Shown piece after piece: positions 36,013 to 44,455 of a stretch of 64,000 nucleotides of DNA (position 1 is its first letter; each line of letters starts with the position of its first letter). The translations under genes and the position numbers were made by a program. Source of the DNA: DASYDU01 sp050248495 (GTDB taxonomy: Bacteria > Planctomycetota > Planctomycetia > Pirellulales > Lacipirellulaceae); assembly GCA_050248495.1 (NCBI GenBank), contig JBFWSG010000015.1, positions 1 through 64,000 of the forward strand, in the 5' to 3' direction. The notes beneath the pieces were generated by a model. That model did not search any database and had not been told where the DNA came from. It saw only the letters and a list, made by a program, of their open reading frames with translations.

Positions 36013-37383
36013 TCACTTCTGCTTCGCCGCAGCTTCCACGTCGCTCAACACTTCGTCGAGCATGGCGACCAGATAGTCGGCGTCGTCCTTGGTAATGCAC
36101 ATCGGCGGCTTGATGCGGAGCGTGTTGCCGAAGAGGCCGCCTTTGCCGACTATTACGCCGCGGTGCTTCATCTTTTCCATCACGTCGGCTGCCTCCGTGT
36201 TCGCCGGCTCCTTGGTCTGGCGGTGGCGGACTAGCTCCACGCCGAGCATCAAGCCGAGGCCGCGAACTTCGCCAATGAGCGGATGCCTGTCTTCCAGATC
36301 GTGCAGCGCGGATTTGAGATGCGTGCCAACTTCGAGCGCGTTCTGCTGGATATTCTCCTCGTCGATCACTTCCAGCGTCGCCAGGCCCTGCGTCATGCTG
36401 ATCGGATTGCCGCCGAAGGTGTTGAAGTGGATGCGGTTCTTCATCACTTCCGAGATGCGAGCGGTGGTCGTCATGCCGCCGAGCGGTGCACCGTTGCCGA
36501 TGCCCTTGGCCATCGTGATCATGTCGGGCACGACGTCCCAATTCTGGTGCGACCAGTAATGGTGACCCGTGCGACCGAATCCGCCTTGCACTTCGTCGGC
36601 GATGCACAATCCGCCATGTTCACGGACGATGTCGTAGACGATGCCGAAGAATTCCTTCGGCGGTGTCACGGTGCCGCCGACGCCTTGGATCGGCTCGCCG
36701 ATGAAGCAGGCAATTTCGCCGGGCGTCTCAAACTGGATCACGTTCTTGATGTCGTACGCACACTTCACGCCGCAGCTGGGGTACTCCAGGCCGAACGGGC
36801 AGCGGTAGCAGTAACCGGCCAGCGTGTGGTGGATGTTCGTCGCATTGTTCGTCTTGAATTTCCAAGTGCCCTCGGCGGTGAGGCCCATCGGCAGCGATGT
36901 GCCGCCGTGGTAGCCGTTGCGGAGGGCGATCACATCCTGGTGGCCAGTGAACTCGCGAGCCGAGAGGATGGCGATCTCATTCGCTTCGCTGCCGCTGTTG
37001 GTGAAGTAGCTCCGCGTGAGGCCGGCCGGCATCTTTTCCGCCAGCTTCTCCGCCATCTGCACGATCCCCGGATGGAGGTAAATCGTCGTCGTGTGCTGCA
37101 GCTTGCCGGTCTGCTCGCGGACGCGTTCGACGATCTTCGGGTGGCAGTGGCCAACGCTGATCGTTACGATGCCGGCAAAGCAATCGAGATACCGCTTGCC
37201 CATTTCGTCCCACACGTATTGCATGTGGCCCTCGACGATCATCAGGGGCTCGCGGTAGTACGTAATCAGCCCCGGCGAGAGATATTGATGCCGCAGGGCG
37301 AGTACTTCGTCGCGCGAGGGGCCGGTGTACGGTTCCGGCTGGTGGTCGATGATCGGCAGCTGAGGTCGCGCGATGGTGGACAT
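36013..37383 (-). CDS. Class III omega-aminotransferase (beta-alanine/AGXT2-like)
   Basis: A 456-residue PLP enzyme. It has YLDCFAGIVTISVGHCHPKI, YFTNSGSEANEIAILSARE, NGYHGGTSLPMGLTAEGTW, the acidic PLP contact in CIADEVQGGFGRTG, and the Schiff-base Lys in ITMAKGIGNGAPLGG. It resembles alanine-glyoxylate aminotransferase 2 and beta-alanine/3-aminoisobutyrate-pyruvate aminotransferases. The ATG at 37383 has GGAG upstream; an in-frame extension to 37491 runs through the divergent promoter region. The neighbouring ureidopropionase-like and MmsA-like genes argue for beta-alanine or 3-aminoisobutyrate as amino donor. Confidence 0.87.
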   Translation of the reverse strand: MSTIARPQLPIIDHQPEPYTGPSRDEVLALRHQYLSPGLITYYREPLMIVEGHMQYVWDEMGKRYLDCFAGIVTISVGHCHPKIVERVREQTGKLQHTTTIYLHPGIVQMAEKLAEKMPAGLTRSYFTNSGSEANEIAILSAREFTGHQDVIALRNGYHGGTSLPMGLTAEGTWKFKTNNATNIHHTLAGYCYRCPFGLEYPSCGVKCAYDIKNVIQFETPGEIACFIGEPIQGVGGTVTPPKEFFGIVYDIVREHGGLCIADEVQGGFGRTGHHYWSHQNWDVVPDMITMAKGIGNGAPLGGMTTTARISEVMKNRIHFNTFGGNPISMTQGLATLEVIDEENIQQNALEVGTHLKSALHDLEDRHPLIGEVRGLGLMLGVELVRHRQTKEPANTEAADVMEKMKHRGVIVGKGGLFGNTLRIKPPMCITKDDADYLVAMLDEVLSDVEAAAKQK

Positions 37384-37461
37384 AGGGGAGACTCCGCGGT
37401 GGGGCCCGGCCTGGATACGAGTGCGCCCCGATTCTACCGACTGACATTGACTGGGGCCAGC

Positions 37462-37477
37462 ACAGTGCCTGTACTGT
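37462..37477. promoter_or_regulatory. Inverted repeat between divergent catabolic genes, candidate operator
   Basis: ACAGT (37462-37466) and ACTGT (37473-37477) form an inverted repeat with a six-base spacer. It lies about midway in the 159-bp region between the aminotransferase (minus) and NCS1 transporter (plus) genes, a natural place for a shared regulator. The site is short, so this is tentative. Confidence 0.3.
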
Positions 37478-37542
37478 AGCAGTTTGGCCAAGCGCGGTCC
37501 GGCTGCGCATACTGTTGGTGGGCGGGAAACGCGAGCAACTTT

Positions 37543-39096
37543 ATGAGTGAATCACGCACCCCAAGTCCCGCCGCTAGCGGTTCCCCAGCAATCGCCTCCG
37601 ACGGCATTGTAGAACTGACCGCAGATCTCTCTGCCTCGCCGTACTACAGCCACGACATGGCGCCGGTACCGCGTTCGGGCCGGCGATGGAGCACACGCGA
37701 CATGGCGGTGCTCTGGATTTCGATGTCGGCCTGCGTGCCAACTTACATGCTCGCCTCCGGCATGATCGAAGAGGGCATGAACTGGTGGCAGGCGATCCTC
37801 ACGATCTTCCTCGGCAACGTGATCGTGCTCGTGCCGATGGTGCTCAATGCCCACGCAGGGACGAAATACGGCATTCCGTTTCCCGTCTACTGCCGCCCCT
37901 CGTTCGGTTTGCTGGGGGCCAACGTGCCGGCCCTGTTGCGGGCGCTGGTGGCCTGCGGCTGGTTCGGCATTCAGACGTGGATCGGCGGCGCGGCGATTTA
38001 TTCGATCGTGACGACATTCGTCCAGAATGAGTTCAACGCAGAGTGGCGACCGCCGGTCGATATCGGACTGCTGGGCATCAACTGGATCGAGATTGCCTGC
38101 TTCCTGTTCTTTTGGGCGATCAACATGTGGGTGATCTACAAGGGTATCGAATCGATCCGCATCCTCTTAAACATCAAAGCGCCGCTGTTGATCGGCCTCG
38201 GGCTCGTATTGCTCGCATGGGCGTACTATGCAGCCGGCGGCTTCGGCGAGATGCTCGCTCAACCCTCGAAGTTCGCGCCCGGCGGACCGAAGGCGGGGCA
38301 GTTCTGGCCATTCTTCGTCGCCTCGCTCACGGCAAACGTCGGCTTCTGGGCCACGTTGTCGCTCAACATCCCCGACTTCAGCCGCTACGCCTTTTCGCAG
38401 CGCGACCAGGCGCTCGGACAGGCGCTCGGGCTGCCAACCACGATGGCGCTGTTCTCGTTCATCGGCATCGCCGTCACGAGCGCGACCGCCGTCATCTACG
38501 GCCAAACGATTTGGGATCCGATCGTCGTGCTGGCGAAGTTTCAGAACCCAATCGTGCTGGCCATCGCCATGCTGTCGCTGTGCATCGCCACACTGGCCAC
38601 GAACATCGCCGCCAACGTCGTGAGCCCCGCCAACGACTTCGCTCATCTCGCTCCGCGCTGGATTTCGTTCCGCACCGGCGGCCTGATCACCGGAATCTGC
38701 GGCATCCTGATGCAGCCGTGGAAGTTGCTCGCGGATCCGACCGGCTACATCTTCAAATGGCTCGTCGCCTATTCGGCGCTCTTGGGAGCGGTCGGCGGAG
38801 TCCTGATCGCGGACTATTTCGTCATCCGCCGCACCCGACTCGACCTCGCCGGCCTCTATAAAAAGGACGGCCCCTATTGGTACAGCGGCGGCTTCAATCT
38901 CGCTGCGCTCATCGCCTTGATCCTGGGCATCTTCCCCTGTGTCCCAGGTTTCCTGGCGGCCGTTTCCGAAAGCTGGAAGGCCTCGCTGCCGACGTTCTGG
39001 AGCGACCTCTACAACTACGCCTGGTTCATCAGCTTCGGGATTTCGTTTGTGGTCTATGTGGTGCTGATGAAATTGACAAGAGGCAAAAGTGCGTGA
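37543..39096 (+). CDS. NCS1-family nucleobase:cation symporter
   Basis: A 517-residue membrane protein with about twelve helices. Family features include MAVLWISMSACVPTYMLASG near the first helix, GTKYGIPFPVYCRPSFGLLG, GIQTWIGGAAIY and SLNIPDFSRYAFSQRDQALG with the NCS1-typical NIPDFSRYA. NCS1 carriers import uracil, hydantoins, allantoin or related compounds with sodium or protons. Genes for pyrimidine-ring catabolism products surround it, so uracil/thymine or a hydrolysed derivative is the likely substrate, by context. Its stop overlaps the next gene's GTG start. Confidence 0.9.
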   Translation: MSESRTPSPAASGSPAIASDGIVELTADLSASPYYSHDMAPVPRSGRRWSTRDMAVLWISMSACVPTYMLASGMIEEGMNWWQAILTIFLGNVIVLVPMVLNAHAGTKYGIPFPVYCRPSFGLLGANVPALLRALVACGWFGIQTWIGGAAIYSIVTTFVQNEFNAEWRPPVDIGLLGINWIEIACFLFFWAINMWVIYKGIESIRILLNIKAPLLIGLGLVLLAWAYYAAGGFGEMLAQPSKFAPGGPKAGQFWPFFVASLTANVGFWATLSLNIPDFSRYAFSQRDQALGQALGLPTTMALFSFIGIAVTSATAVIYGQTIWDPIVVLAKFQNPIVLAIAMLSLCIATLATNIAANVVSPANDFAHLAPRWISFRTGGLITGICGILMQPWKLLADPTGYIFKWLVAYSALLGAVGGVLIADYFVIRRTRLDLAGLYKKDGPYWYSGGFNLAALIALILGIFPCVPGFLAAVSESWKASLPTFWSDLYNYAWFISFGISFVVYVVLMKLTRGKSA

Positions 39097-39725
39097 CTGA
39101 CTATCGACGGCTCCTGAATCGGATGCTCTTTACGATCTCCATTTGCGCCGTCGCCGTTGTCATCTGCTACTACTTCGTCGACCGCCCAGTCGCCTTTTTC
39201 GTCCACCGCCACGAGATTGCCAAGTTCGACACGTTTCGCTGGCTCACCGAGCCGCCTCCGTTGGTACAAAGCTGGGCGCCGTTACTCTTAGTGGTGCTCG
39301 CGATGCGGCGGGCGTTTGGAACGTGGCAAAGGTGGCAGGCAGCGTTGTTCCTGGCGTGTGCGAGCTTGATCGTCGCCGATCAGTTTCGTGAATCGCTGGG
39401 AGACCTTTGTGGCCGCTACTGGCCGGAGACGTGGCACGACAACAATCCGTCGCTCATCGGCACCGGCGCGTACGGTTTTCATCCGTTCGAAGTCGGCGAC
39501 GACGTGGGCAGTTTCCCGTCCGGACACTCGGCGCGGATCGTGGGATTCCTCTCCGTATTCTGGCTAATGCTGCCGCAAGGACGCTGGCTATACGTGCTTA
39601 TCGGCCTGCCGATGCTCGTCGCACTGGTGGCAATGAATTACCACTTTGTCGGTGACGTGATCGCGGGGAGCGTGCTCGGGGCAATCGTCGGCGTTTGGGC
39701 AGTGCGTCTCACGCAAAGCCAATAG
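39093..39725 (+). CDS. PAP2-superfamily membrane phosphatase
   Basis: A 210-residue protein with about five hydrophobic helices and the PAP2 motifs SFPSGHSARIVG (catalytic His) and NYHFVGDVIAG (nucleophile His and Asp). Members dephosphorylate lipid phosphates such as undecaprenyl pyrophosphate or phosphatidic acid at the outer face of the membrane. The GTG at 39093 overlaps the TGA of the NCS1 gene (GTGA), showing translational coupling; ATG 39123 is an alternative. Why it is coupled to a nucleobase transporter is unclear. Confidence 0.85.
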   Translation: MTDYRRLLNRMLFTISICAVAVVICYYFVDRPVAFFVHRHEIAKFDTFRWLTEPPPLVQSWAPLLLVVLAMRRAFGTWQRWQAALFLACASLIVADQFRESLGDLCGRYWPETWHDNNPSLIGTGAYGFHPFEVGDDVGSFPSGHSARIVGFLSVFWLMLPQGRWLYVLIGLPMLVALVAMNYHFVGDVIAGSVLGAIVGVWAVRLTQSQ

Positions 39726-39747
39726 CCGGCGAGCTACGCCTCGCCGG
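39726..39747 (+). terminator. Hairpin after the PAP2 gene
   Basis: CCGGCGAG (39726-39733) pairs with CTCGCCGG (39740-39747) around the loop CTACGC, starting right after the stop codon at 39725. There is no proper T-run (TCCCATTTTC follows about three bases later), so terminator function is likely but not certain. Confidence 0.5.
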
Positions 39748-39823
39748 TGCTCCCATTTTCGCTGGTCATGTTTAGCGGCCACGTCCCGGCCCGCGTAGCG
39801 GCCCGGCTAATTTGGTCGCATTG

Positions 39824-40696
39824 TTACAGCGCCGTGATCGCCCCGTACGTCTCCGGCCGGCGGTCGCGGAAGAATTGCCACACGTTCCGCACCTCGCGGA
39901 TCATGTCGAAATCCATGTCGGCGATCACGATGTCGTCTTCCGTCCGCTTGGTCGATTGAGCGATGAACTGGCCCCGCGGATCGACAAAATAGCTCTGGCC
40001 GTAGAATTCGCCGATCCGCCAGGGCTCTTCCCAACCCGGCCGATTGATCGCGCCGACGAAGTACTGATTCGCCACCGCATGCGCCGGCTGCTCCAGCTTC
40101 CACAGGTATTCGCTGAGGCCCGCCACGGTCGCCGACGGATTGAACACGATCTCCGCACCCGCGAGGCCCAGGCACCGTGCGCCGTCCGGGAAGTGGCGGT
40201 CATAGCAAATGTAGACGCCCACCTTGCCGATCTTCGTGTCGAAGATCGGGTAACCGAGGTTGCCGGGCCGGAAATAGAACTTCTCCCAGAAGCCCGGGTT
40301 GCAGTGCGGGATGTGAATCTTGCGAAACTTGCCCAAATACTCGCCCGTGGCGTTGATCACGGCGGCCGAGTTGTAATAGACCCCTGGCAGGTCCTCCTCG
40401 TACATCGGGACGACGATCACCAGCTTGTGCTTCTTCGCCAGCTCCATCATCAGCTTCGTGGTCGGCCCCTCGGGAACCTTCTCGGTGAGCGTGTACCACT
40501 TCGCATCCTGCTCGGCGCAAAAGTACGGACCGTAGAACAGCTCCTGCAGGCACACGACCTCCGCACCCTTGCCGGCAGCGTCGGCAATTAGACCGACGTG
40601 CTTGTCGATCATCGCCTGCTTGATCTTTTCGACCGGCGACGTGACCGGCTCGCACAAGGTCGCCTGTATCAAAGCACCACGGACCATTCGGGGCAT
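39824..40696 (-). CDS. Nitrilase-superfamily carbon-nitrogen hydrolase, beta-ureidopropionase-like
   Basis: A 290-residue protein with the nitrilase Glu-Lys-Cys triad E52 (VCLQELFYGPYF), K126 (GKFRKIHIP) and C164 (VYICYDRHFP). The sequence resembles N-carbamoyl-beta-alanine amidohydrolase/N-carbamoylputrescine amidase. In this setting, between an omega-aminotransferase with NCS1 transporter and an MmsA-like dehydrogenase, the beta-ureidopropionase reaction (N-carbamoyl-beta-alanine to beta-alanine, CO2 and ammonia) is the best guess. It is divergent from the MmsA-like gene. Confidence 0.88.
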   Translation of the reverse strand: MPRMVRGALIQATLCEPVTSPVEKIKQAMIDKHVGLIADAAGKGAEVVCLQELFYGPYFCAEQDAKWYTLTEKVPEGPTTKLMMELAKKHKLVIVVPMYEEDLPGVYYNSAAVINATGEYLGKFRKIHIPHCNPGFWEKFYFRPGNLGYPIFDTKIGKVGVYICYDRHFPDGARCLGLAGAEIVFNPSATVAGLSEYLWKLEQPAHAVANQYFVGAINRPGWEEPWRIGEFYGQSYFVDPRGQFIAQSTKRTEDDIVIADMDFDMIREVRNVWQFFRDRRPETYGAITAL

Positions 40697-40871
40697 CGCA
40701 GAACCTCACGTAAATAGCCCAGCCGTCTCGGCTGGCCAGAACAAAGATGGCGGAACCGTTTCGACTGGCCGGGCAGTTGCATCGAAAGAGCCTGCCCGTT
40801 GGTCGCCTGAGCGGAAACTGGTAATATAGTGAGTTTGCCACAGGGTTTCTACCACTTCGGAGTCTCGCGCG

Positions 40872-42383
40872 ATGGCCACTGCCGTCCATACATCGGTTGA
40901 CACGTTGCCGCTCTTGGTGGGCGGCAAATGGATCGGCGCCAAGTCGGGCCGCATGGGCGAGGTGTTCAATCCGTCCACCGGCCAGGTGATCGCCCGAGTG
41001 CCCCTCTGCTCGGCGGAAGAGACGGGCCGCGTGGTTGAAGCAGCCGCGGCCGCGCTACCGGCCTGGAGCGAGACCCCCGTCATCGAGCGGGCCCGCGTGA
41101 TGTTCCGCTTCCGGGCGCTCTTGCATGAGAATTTCGATGAGCTCGCCGCGCTGGTGACCCGCGAGCACGGCAAGACGCTCGCCGAAGCGCGGGCCGAAAT
41201 CAACCGCGGCATCGAGGTCGTCGAATTTGCCTGCGGCATCCCGAGCCTGATCACGGGCGACATCCTGCCCAACATTGCCAGCGAAGTGGATGCCGAAGCG
41301 GTGCGGCACCCGGTCGGCGTCTGCGTCGGCATCACGCCCTACAATTTTCCGTTCATGGTGCCGCTCTGGATGTATCCGATCGCACTGGTGTGCGGCAACA
41401 CGTTTGTGCTCAAGCCGTCGGAAAAGGTGCCCCTCTCTGCGATCCGCACGGCCGAGCTGCTGGTCGAAGCCGGCCTGCCGGATGGCGTGTTCAACATTGT
41501 CCACGGCGACCGCGAGTGCGTCGATGCACTGCTCAACCATCCGCAAACTGCCGCGATCTCGTTCGTCGGCAGCACCCCCATCGCCAAGTACATCTACGAG
41601 CGCGGCACCGCGAACGGCAAGCGCGTCCAGTCCGCCGGCGGCGCCAAGAATCATCTCATCATCATGCCCGACGCCGAGCTCGATCAGTCGGTGAAGGCCC
41701 TCGTCGCGTCGGCTTACGGCTGTGCCGGCCAGCGATGCATGGCAGGGAGCGTCGCGGTGGCCGTCGGCAAGGCGGGCGACGCCGTGGTCGAGGGCCTCGT
41801 CGACGTCGCCGGCAAGATGCGCGTCGGCCCCTCCGACGGCAACGAAGAAATCGACATGGGCCCCGTTATCCGCGGCGAACACCGCGATCGCGTCGCCGGC
41901 TACCTCGACATCGCCAAGAAGGACGGCGCAACGGTCGCCCTCGACGGCCGCCGCCAGTTCGACGGCGAAGGCTTTCTCATCGGCCCCAGCGTCGTCGATC
42001 GCGTCGCACCGTCGATGCGCGTCTACCAGGAAGAGATTTTTGGCCCCGTACTCTCGGTCGTCCGCGCCGCCGACCTCGATGAAGCTCTCGCCATCGGCGC
42101 GGGTTGCGAGTTCGGCAACGGCGCGTCGATCTTCACGCGCAGCGGTTATGCGGCCCGCGAGTTCAGCCGCCGCTTCAACGCGGGCATGATCGGCATCAAC
42201 GTCGGCGTGCCGGCCCCGATGGCCTGGTTCCCCTTCACCGGCTGGAACCGCTCGTTCTTCGGCGACCTGCACATCCAAGGCAAAGAAAGCATCCAGTTCT
42301 ACACCCGTCAAAAAGTAACCCTCACCCGCTGGCCCAAGAGCGAAGACTCGTTCCAGGACCCGGTGTGGCGACAAACCAAATAA
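40872..42383 (+). CDS. mmsA: CoA-acylating methylmalonate-semialdehyde dehydrogenase
   Basis: A 503-residue aldehyde dehydrogenase with VGITPYNFPFMVPLWMYPIA, FVLKPSEKVPLSA, AISFVGSTPIAKYIY and the catalytic cysteine C289 in AYGCAGQRCMAGSVAV. MmsA enzymes convert methylmalonate or malonate semialdehyde to propionyl- or acetyl-CoA. That is the step after transamination of 3-aminoisobutyrate or beta-alanine, matching the adjacent aminotransferase and ureidopropionase-like genes. Its stop codon at 42381-42383 abuts the long hairpin element that follows. Confidence 0.93.
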   Translation: MATAVHTSVDTLPLLVGGKWIGAKSGRMGEVFNPSTGQVIARVPLCSAEETGRVVEAAAAALPAWSETPVIERARVMFRFRALLHENFDELAALVTREHGKTLAEARAEINRGIEVVEFACGIPSLITGDILPNIASEVDAEAVRHPVGVCVGITPYNFPFMVPLWMYPIALVCGNTFVLKPSEKVPLSAIRTAELLVEAGLPDGVFNIVHGDRECVDALLNHPQTAAISFVGSTPIAKYIYERGTANGKRVQSAGGAKNHLIIMPDAELDQSVKALVASAYGCAGQRCMAGSVAVAVGKAGDAVVEGLVDVAGKMRVGPSDGNEEIDMGPVIRGEHRDRVAGYLDIAKKDGATVALDGRRQFDGEGFLIGPSVVDRVAPSMRVYQEEIFGPVLSVVRAADLDEALAIGAGCEFGNGASIFTRSGYAAREFSRRFNAGMIGINVGVPAPMAWFPFTGWNRSFFGDLHIQGKESIQFYTRQKVTLTRWPKSEDSFQDPVWRQTK

Positions 42384-42540
42384 CCACGACGACACGGAGC
42401 GCACGGAGAAGAAAAGGCAATTGAACAGGAGCAAACAGAGAAAACGGAGGAAGAAGTATTCTTTTAATACTTTCGTTCCCTCCGTTTCCTCCTGTTCAAA
42501 TTTGTTTTCTGTCCTCCCTGTGAGCTCCGTACCTCCGTGG
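42384..42540. repeat. 157-bp intergenic giant hairpin, CACGGAG type
   Basis: Starting at the base after the mmsA stop, CCACG (42384) to CGTGG (42540) can fold into one long imperfect hairpin. TTGAACAGGAG (42421-42431) pairs perfectly with CTCCTGTTCAA (42489-42499), and AAGTATT (42454-42460) with AATACTT (42466-42472) around CTTTT. The arms are made of near-copies of short words (CACGGAG, AACAGAG, AACGGAG, ACAGGAG). It may act as a terminator, but its length and internal redundancy are unlike a normal one. Confidence 0.85.
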
Positions 42541-42572
42541 TTCATCCCATTTTCAAGGAATTGTGAATCAAC

Positions 42573-43643
42573 ATGAGCGAAGCGAAGAAGATTGCAGTAA
42601 TCGGTGGCGACGGCACGGGCCCGGAAGTGGCGGCCGAGGGCTTGAAGGTGCTCGAGGCCGTTGCCAGGCAGGACGGACTCAAGTTCGACCTCACCCATCT
42701 CGATTGGGGCGGCGATCGCTACCTCAAGACGGGCGAAGCTCTCCCCGCAGACGGCCTCGACCAGCTTCGCAAATTCGACGCGATTCTCCTGGGCGCGGTC
42801 GGTCACCCCGACGTGAAGCCCGGCATCCTCGAACGCAAGCTGCTGCTCGATCTGCGCTTCGGCCTCGACCAGTACATCAACCTCCGCCCGGTGAAGCTCT
42901 TCCCTGGTGTCGAATGTCCGATCAAGGGCAAGAACCCGGAGGACATCGACTTCATTGTCGTCCGCGAGAACACCGAAGACCTCTACTGCGGCGCCGGCGG
43001 CTTCATGCACAAGGGCACGCCGAACGAAGTCGCCACGCAGACCGCGATCTACACCCGCAAGGGTTGCGAGCGCGCGATCCGCTACGCCTTCGAGCTAACC
43101 AAGAAGCGCAACAACCCCAAAGGCAAGAAGCTCACGCTGGTCGCCAAGACGAACGTTCTCACCACCGGCCACGATCTCTGGTGGCGGACGTTCCAGGAAG
43201 TTGGCGCCGAATATCCGGACATCGAGAAGGATTACAACCACGTCGACGCCTGCTGCATGTGGATCGTCAAGAACCCCGAGTTCTACGACGTGATCGTGAC
43301 CACCAACATGTTCGGCGACATCATCACCGATCTCTCGGGCATCATCCAGGGCGGCATGGGCGTCGCGGCGGGCGGCAACATCAACCCCGACAAGGGCGGC
43401 GTGAGCATGTTCGAGCCGATGGGCGGCAGCGCCCCCAAGTACACCGGCACCGGCAAGATCAACCCCATCGCCGCCATCAACGCCGTGAGCATGCTGCTCG
43501 CGCAACTCGGCTACGACAAGTCGGGAAAGAAGGTGATGGACGCGATCATGAAAGTCACCGCCACGAAGATGAAGAGCCAGGCGGCGGGCAAGATGGGGCA
43601 CACGACGAGCGAGGTAGGGGATTTGGTGGTGGGGGCGCTATGA
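42573..43643 (+). CDS. Isocitrate/isopropylmalate dehydrogenase family protein
   Basis: A 356-residue beta-decarboxylating dehydrogenase: AVIGGDGTGPEVAAEGLKVL at the N-terminus, DQYINLRPVKLFPGVE, the phosphate/carboxylate contacts in VVRENTEDLYCG, MFGDIITDLSGIIQGGMGVA, and FEPMGGSAPKYTGTGKINPI. Both isopropylmalate dehydrogenase (leucine synthesis) and related tartrate/homoisocitrate enzymes match. No leu genes are nearby, so the exact substrate stays open; 3-isopropylmalate dehydrogenase is the most likely call. Sequence is GC-rich and a long shadow frame overlaps it in another phase. Confidence 0.88.
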   Translation: MSEAKKIAVIGGDGTGPEVAAEGLKVLEAVARQDGLKFDLTHLDWGGDRYLKTGEALPADGLDQLRKFDAILLGAVGHPDVKPGILERKLLLDLRFGLDQYINLRPVKLFPGVECPIKGKNPEDIDFIVVRENTEDLYCGAGGFMHKGTPNEVATQTAIYTRKGCERAIRYAFELTKKRNNPKGKKLTLVAKTNVLTTGHDLWWRTFQEVGAEYPDIEKDYNHVDACCMWIVKNPEFYDVIVTTNMFGDIITDLSGIIQGGMGVAAGGNINPDKGGVSMFEPMGGSAPKYTGTGKINPIAAINAVSMLLAQLGYDKSGKKVMDAIMKVTATKMKSQAAGKMGHTTSEVGDLVVGAL

Positions 43644-43696
43644 TTCTCTAGCTCACAGATCGCGTGGGATTGTCCGGTACAAGGGAGTACGTCGAG

Positions 43697-44407
43697 ATGG
43701 TCAGGAACTACATCGCATTTGACATCGAAACTGCGAAGGACGTTCCGGGGGCCGACTTCAATTGGCGACCACACCGACCGCTCGGTATTTGCTGCATCGC
43801 GTCGATGTCAGATTCGTGTGGCGATGCTCGCGTCTGGTACAGCAAAGGCGCCGACGATGCTCCCCTAAATCAGATGACTAGCGCCGATGTTGCCGATTTT
43901 GTGCGCTATATTGAAGCCCAAATTGAAGCCGGTTTTACTCCCTTGACATGGAATGGCCTCGGTTTCGACTACGATATTCTCGCGGAAGAGTCTGCCCTTT
44001 TGGATCAGTGCAAACGGCAGGCTTTGCTACATTGTGATTTGATGTTTCATGTTGTTTGCGAAAAAGGGTTTCCTGTAAGTCTTGCGAACGCGTGTATCGG
44101 GATGGGACTTCAAGGAAAGCTTGATGGTGTCGATGGTTGTGATGCTCCAAAGCTTTGGCAAGCCGGAGATCACGAGAAAGTCTGCAAGTATGTTTCTCAG
44201 GACGTTCGCGCGGTGTTAGGTCTTGCTATCGAATGCGAGAAGCAGAATACTTTCCGCTGGAAAACGAGCCGAGGCGGCATTTCTAGCTTCGGATTGCGAA
44301 GTGGTTGGCTGTCGGTCAGCGACGCGCTGCAACTTCCCCTACCAGATACATCTTGGATGTCAAATCCAATTCTAAGGGAATCATACGCGGCTTGGCTCGA
44401 AACGTAG
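43697..44407 (+). CDS. DEDD-type 3'-5' exonuclease-like protein
   Basis: A 236-residue RNase H-fold protein with the three exonuclease motifs: Exo I IAFDIETAKD at the N-terminus, Exo II TWNGLGFDYDILAEE, and Exo III YVSQDVRAVLGLA, so the four acidic residues are in place. It lacks a polymerase domain. Such stand-alone proteins resemble the PolB-type exonuclease domain; the substrate is unknown. ATG 43697 is chosen with AAGGGAG about nine bases upstream over a GTG at 43664. It is less GC-rich than its neighbours, and an MNT/HEPN pair follows, which hints at a transferred block. Confidence 0.72.
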   Translation: MVRNYIAFDIETAKDVPGADFNWRPHRPLGICCIASMSDSCGDARVWYSKGADDAPLNQMTSADVADFVRYIEAQIEAGFTPLTWNGLGFDYDILAEESALLDQCKRQALLHCDLMFHVVCEKGFPVSLANACIGMGLQGKLDGVDGCDAPKLWQAGDHEKVCKYVSQDVRAVLGLAIECEKQNTFRWKTSRGGISSFGLRSGWLSVSDALQLPLPDTSWMSNPILRESYAAWLET

Positions 44408-44410
44408 GAT

Positions 44411-44455
44411 TTGACTTGGACGCAAAATGCGTAATACTTTACGCAGTATGCGTAA
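44411..44455 (+). promoter_or_regulatory. Promoter and palindromic operator over the MNT start codon
   Basis: A -35-like TTGACT (44411-44416) and a -10-like TAATAC (44432-44437) lie so close to the ATG at 44448 that the transcript would be leaderless or nearly so. A perfect inverted repeat TTTACGCA-GTA-TGCGTAAA (44438-44456) overlaps the start point, and a third half-site TGCGTAA lies at 44428-44434. The encoded protein has an N-terminal winged helix, so autoregulation is likely (inferred). Confidence 0.6.

Noticed and set aside
36283..37479. 398-codon plus-strand frame opposite the aminotransferase
   Set aside because: Shadow of a gene with all class III aminotransferase motifs.
41055..43010. 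651-codon open frame on the minus strand
   Set aside because: It lies opposite mmsA and the isopropylmalate-dehydrogenase-family gene, both with clear family motifs. High GC content makes long antisense frames, and its translation has shadow-type composition (runs of His, Asp, Arg, Val).
42563..43651. 362-codon open frame in another plus-strand phase
   Set aside because: Out-of-phase shadow of the isopropylmalate-dehydrogenase-family gene; the translation is Arg/His/Gln-rich without any motif.
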